Of a DNA stretch of 64,000 nt, positions 60,917-64,000 are shown piece by piece (position 1 is the first letter of the stretch; each line of letters begins with the position of its first letter). The DNA is taken from contig NZ_BFFO01000006.1 of assembly GCF_003116835.1 (NCBI RefSeq), positions 1-64,000 on the forward strand, given 5' to 3'. Position numbers and translations under genes: made by a program. The stretch comes from Lactococcus termiticola. GTDB taxonomy: Bacteria > Bacillota > Bacilli > Lactobacillales > Streptococcaceae. The notes under the pieces were generated by a model. The model was not told the origin of the DNA, did not search any database, and worked only from the letters and a program-made list of their open reading frames with translations.

Positions 60917-61705
60917 TCAATCGTAGTCAGGCTTTGTCAACATATTGAAAGGAATGATGGTTTTCTTATACTCTGAGATCTCGACGTCCAAAGGGTTTAT
61001 CGTTACGCCTGAAGCATCATCCAAAATATGCTTGGCATCTGCTGGATGTTCAATCTCTGAGAGCTTCATCAGGACAACATCCCCCTTATCCTTCGTAAAG
61101 GGAAGACCGAAGAACTCTGAGCGGTACCATATTTGAAGGCTGTCCAGATTATCAAAGACCGGAGCATATTTCTTGTTGTCACCTGCAGTCATCAAAGGAA
61201 AGCTCCGAAGGATCTCGCCCTCGTCATTTTTTCCTGTGAAGGCTGGGACAAAGAAATATTGATCGAGTTTTGCCGCCTGCTGATTTTCTTCGCTTGAAAA
61301 AGTATTCATCATCTCTGTATATTCGCGAATAAAATCCATCAGGGCAAGCTTATCAAAGAAGGCATGGTCACTGTCAACCTTGTGTGCTTCAAGGTCAACG
61401 TTGATACCCAGCGTATCAATTTCTGAATCAGCAATGGAATCTAAAAGAGAAATAACAGAAGTCTCTACCCATTTGACTTCCTCATTATTCACGTGTTCCT
61501 TAAATTTTTCAAAATCTTCTTCATTGGTAAAGATGGGAAGAATATTTTTTTCGTTAATATGAAGATAAAAGGGCTCAGAAGGGGCAATAAAAGCATAACT
61601 TTGGAGGGCATAGGTCATGCCAATATTGAGAAGAAAGTCTCCTGGATATTGAAGGCTTGCCTTAATTCTATTGTGTAGTTCTGGATTGATGTTAAATGCT
61701 TTCAT
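60917..61705 (-). CDS. SseB-family protein
   Basis: A 262-residue acidic soluble protein from ATG 61705 (AAAGGA ribosome site; the ATG at 61738 has none). The middle part FVPAFTGKNDEGEILRSFPLMTAGDNKKYAPVFDN (landmark near 165-195) and LPIFTNEEDFEKFKEHV resemble SseB-type domains common in Firmicutes proteins of unknown function. The name comes from a Salmonella protein and says nothing about secretion here. Single-gene unit. Confidence 0.7.
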   Translation of the reverse strand: MKAFNINPELHNRIKASLQYPGDFLLNIGMTYALQSYAFIAPSEPFYLHINEKNILPIFTNEEDFEKFKEHVNNEEVKWVETSVISLLDSIADSEIDTLGINVDLEAHKVDSDHAFFDKLALMDFIREYTEMMNTFSSEENQQAAKLDQYFFVPAFTGKNDEGEILRSFPLMTAGDNKKYAPVFDNLDSLQIWYRSEFFGLPFTKDKGDVVLMKLSEIEHPADAKHILDDASGVTINPLDVEISEYKKTIIPFNMLTKPDYD

Positions 61706-61760
61706 TTGTGTCCTTTCAACGACTGGTCTATGATTCATTATACAACTTTATAAATAAAAG

Positions 61761-61780
61761 AAAAAGGCTTATGCCCTTTT
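61761..61780 (-). terminator. Terminator of the DUF1831 gene
   Basis: Minus strand AAAAGGGC / GCCTTTTT with a 4-base loop and a bulge, followed by CTTTTATTT. Confidence 0.65.
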
Positions 61781-61797
61781 CTTCAAGGACATCGCCT

Positions 61798-62142
61798 CTA
61801 AGATTCAAGCTTCTCAAAAACCTCCCGAGCCACAAAAGCGTCCATCTGATAATAAAACTTCTCTTGGATGACTTGGCTGGCGTTTTTGAAGATGTTGACA
61901 TTGCGAAGGCCTGATTTATCGGTCACAGAGAGCTTGAAGCCGGTCAAGTCCTTATTCACAATAATCTTCAAGAGAAAGCCTTCGCCTGAGTTGGGCACTT
62001 CTTCTAGGAGGCGGGAAAATTCAAAATTGCCGACCTTGTTTTCAAAGAAGGTGGTGTCTTTCAGCGTGTATTTTTTTACATTTTTAGAAAGACGATAGCT
62101 GTAGTTGCAGTCGTCAAGATGTTTTTCAGTCAAAAATGCCAT
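61798..62142 (-). CDS. DUF1831-family protein
   Basis: A 114-residue soluble protein matching DUF1831, a family that in Lactobacillales is almost always next to a cysteine desulfurase: LSKNVKKYTLKDTTFFENKVGNFE and a C-terminal FVAREVFEKLES. It follows the desulfurase by nine bases with GGAGC before its ATG. A role in sulfur transfer is inferred from the neighbour. Confidence 0.85.
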   Translation of the reverse strand: MAFLTEKHLDDCNYSYRLSKNVKKYTLKDTTFFENKVGNFEFSRLLEEVPNSGEGFLLKIIVNKDLTGFKLSVTDKSGLRNVNIFKNASQVIQEKFYYQMDAFVAREVFEKLES

Positions 62143-62151
62143 GATTGCTCC

Positions 62152-63270
62152 TTATTGGATGATTTTTTTGAGAACGGATAGAAATTGATCAATGTCTTCA
62201 AACGAATTAAGCTCTGAGAAAGAAACCCGGATATTTTCCTTGAGCCTAGGGTCTGCCTTTCCGTAGACGGCTTCAAGGACGTGAGAAGGCTCAACGGTCC
62301 CTGCCGTGCAGGCAGATCCTGTCGAGATGGCAATGCCCTCCATGTCGAGCCTGGTCAAGAGCAGGTCATGATTTTGGCCAGACAGGCCGATGTTAATGAC
62401 GTAGGGCAGGCTTTCACCAAAGCGATTGAGGTAGTAATCCAGACCCTCTAGGCCATCCAGCAAATGCTGTTTTAGGCTAGCGACCTGGGCATACTTCTCG
62501 TCAAGGCTCGCCTGGGCAATTTCTAAGGCTCGGGCCATACCGACCAAGGAATGCAGGTTTTCTGTCCCCGCCCGGCGTTTTTCCTCCTGCTCACCACCGT
62601 GAATCAGCGGGTCAAAGCGGAGGCCAGCCTTATGATAGAGAAAACCGACCCCCTTTGGCCCATGAAACTTGTGGGCTGAGGCCGACAGAAAGTCAGCCTT
62701 GATGTCAGCCGGATGCACCAGAATCTTGCCCATAACCTGGACCGCATCGACGTGGAAGGCCGCCTGATGGTCTGCCAAGATATCCCCGACTTCTGCAACC
62801 GGCATGAGCTGGCCGGTCTCATTATTGGCCCACATCATCGAAAGGAGAATGCTATCTGGCCGGAGGACCTGCTCAAAGAGCTCAGCTGTATAGCTCCCGT
62901 CAGGATTAGGTTGAACATAGCTCACCTCAAAGCCAAGACGTTCTTCCAGATAGGCCATGGCCTTGAGGACTGACGGATGCTCAATCGCCGTCGTGATCAG
63001 GTGCTTGCCCTTTTCTTGATTGGCCAGGGCATAGGCAATGATGGCGGTATTATTGCTCTCAGAGCCACCTGATGTAAAGGTAATTTCATTTTGCTTGGCA
63101 TCTAAAAGAAGAGCGATACTTTCTCGCACGCTCCTTAAAACCTTTGCTGCCTCACGGCCGAGACCGTGGATACTTGAGGGATTGCCATAAGTGCTCAAGA
63201 GCGTATCTGTCACGCTTTGTGCAACTTCAGGCAGGACAGCTGTTGTGGCTGCATTATCGAGATAAATCAT
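62152..63270 (-). CDS. Cysteine desulfurase (IscS/NifS-like)
   Basis: A 372-residue PLP enzyme that takes sulfur from cysteine for thio-tRNA or cofactor synthesis. IYLDNAATT at the start, TSGGSESNNTAII near 65, the PLP lysine in SASAHKFHGPKGVGF near 200, and the catalytic Cys in STGSACTAGT near 322. Its ATG overlaps the prs stop (TAATG). The DUF1831 gene follows. Confidence 0.94.
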   Translation of the reverse strand: MIYLDNAATTAVLPEVAQSVTDTLLSTYGNPSSIHGLGREAAKVLRSVRESIALLLDAKQNEITFTSGGSESNNTAIIAYALANQEKGKHLITTAIEHPSVLKAMAYLEERLGFEVSYVQPNPDGSYTAELFEQVLRPDSILLSMMWANNETGQLMPVAEVGDILADHQAAFHVDAVQVMGKILVHPADIKADFLSASAHKFHGPKGVGFLYHKAGLRFDPLIHGGEQEEKRRAGTENLHSLVGMARALEIAQASLDEKYAQVASLKQHLLDGLEGLDYYLNRFGESLPYVINIGLSGQNHDLLLTRLDMEGIAISTGSACTAGTVEPSHVLEAVYGKADPRLKENIRVSFSELNSFEDIDQFLSVLKKIIQ

Positions 63271-64000
63271 TAGTTTTGGTTCTTTTCGTAGGCAAAGAGT
63301 GGAGATACCGGACGGCCTTCGTGGATGCGTTCGATGGCTGAGCCAAGGTGTTCTGCGGCTGAGAGGTATTTCACACGCTGAGGTTTAGGGTTGTCGTTTT
63401 TGACAGAGTCAGTCACGAGTATTTCCTGGATGGATGAGGCGTCAAGAAGCGCTGCGGCTGTCTCTGAGAAGAGGCCGTGGCTGGCTACAGCAAAGATTTC
63501 CTTGGCTCCTGCATCTTTAGCGACGGCAGCAGCATTGGTAAAAGTTCTTGCTGTGTTCAAGATGTCATCGATCAGGATGACCTTCTTATCCTTGACATTC
63601 CCGATGATATAGCCATTTTCCCGCTTCTGGTCATCGTCTTCATAGTCGACAATGGCAATCGGGCTTTCCAGGTATTCGGCAAGCGAGCGGGCCCGCTTGA
63701 TGCCTGAGTTTTTAGGGGCAACGACAACAACGTCATCGCCCTCAAGGCCCATCTCATGATAATATTCAGCAAAGAGAGGGACGGTAAAGAGGTTGTCGAC
63801 CGGAATGTCGAAGAAGCCTTGGACCTGGACAGCGTGGAGGTCCAGGGTCAAAACCCGGTCAAGGCCTGCTGCCACGAGATTGTCAGCAACAACCTTGGCC
63901 GTGATGGGCTGGCGGCTAGCTGCCGTCCGGTCCTGGCGGGCATAACCAAAGTAAGGGATGACCGCAGAGACCGAGCGAACAGAGGCCCGCTTGCAGGCAT
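63270..64000 (-). CDS. prs: Ribose-phosphate pyrophosphokinase (5' end beyond the window)
   Basis: The frame is open to the window edge, so about the first quarter of the gene is missing. Visible: [11 protein letters not shown] and [15 protein letters not shown] (ATP and PRPP site), [30 protein letters not shown] (PRPP loop with the acidic pair) and ATHGLFS-like [11 protein letters not shown]. It makes PRPP for nucleotide, His and Trp synthesis. It uses TDS/IDD-type motifs of the class I enzyme, and the KREN linker is typical of Gram-positive paralogs. Confidence 0.93.
   Translation of the reverse strand, partial: ACKRASVRSVSAVIPYFGYARQDRTAASRQPITAKVVADNLVAAGLDRVLTLDLHAVQVQGFFDIPVDNLFTVPLFAEYYHEMGLEGDDVVVVAPKNSGIKRARSLAEYLESPIAIVDYEDDDQKRENGYIIGNVKDKKVILIDDILNTARTFTNAAAVAKDAGAKEIFAVASHGLFSETAAALLDASSIQEILVTDSVKNDNPKPQRVKYLSAAEHLGSAIERIHEGRPVSPLFAYEKNQN

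Overview
The window comes from a low-copy chromosomal stretch of a Lactobacillales bacterium, most likely a member of the Streptococcaceae with an unusually high G+C content for that family. The evidence is gene content and local gene order: ppaC with a DUF1803 gene, pflA, map next to a YihY/BrkB gene, a TrmH-type methylase divergent from acyP, glyA followed by a lysozyme-like gene, tatD-rnmV, DUF3013 and DUF3042 beside miaA, cysE-cysS-mrnC, DUF1831-cysteine desulfurase-prs, a CtsR operator before clpP, and Spx. No phage, plasmid, insertion sequence, rRNA or CRISPR array is visible. Most genes are on the minus strand.

Layout. Positions 1-12.4 kb hold metabolic and housekeeping genes (GABA/glutamate-type antiporter, pepT-DUF1803-ppaC, a lipase-like hydrolase, pflA, a CBS-domain membrane protein, an AI-2E family transporter, msrA, ksgA). 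Positions 12.5-27 kb are a myo-inositol catabolic locus: iolA-iolB-iolC-iolE, a sodium/solute symporter, a small PTS IIB-like protein whose phosphocysteine is replaced, iolD, two iolG-type dehydrogenases, class III fructose-1,6-bisphosphatase, and a second class II aldolase that fits IolJ. A DeoR-type regulator is divergent from iolA. Together these can take inositol to DHAP and acetyl-CoA; fbp next door could feed triose phosphate into gluconeogenesis. Regulation is legible: a consensus promoter with three 11-bp-phased repeats upstream of iolA, and cre-like CcpA sites before the symporter and before fbp.

Positions 27-47 kb carry conserved genes (SPFH protein, DUF3013, miaA, rnmV, tatD, clpP, spx, gnd, YtxH/DUF948 pair, corA, rnz, tRNA-Arg(CCG), map, flavodoxin, glyA). 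Positions 47-56 kb hold a biotin ligase, a PspC/LiaX-like envelope-stress pair, a large proline-rich secreted peptidoglycan hydrolase, glycolytic fba, mnmG and an MFS exporter. Positions 56-64 kb hold DUF1033, mrnC, cysS, a TMEM175-like channel gene, cysE, YdcF, SseB-like, DUF1831, cysteine desulfurase and the truncated prs gene.

The most unusual content is between the genes. At least eight intergenic copies of a 115-185 nt element share a three-way-junction fold: a 21-24 bp closing stem, two inner hairpins and conserved junction sequences. The closing stem has quite different sequences in different copies yet stays paired, as does inner hairpin 1. That is what selection for structure looks like. 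A much larger (about 500 nt) nested palindrome with about ten hairpins sits between fba and mnmG. Other notes: a run of promoters whose -10 box lies only 6-8 nt before the start codon (candidate leaderless mRNAs), and a base-composition break inside mnmG.
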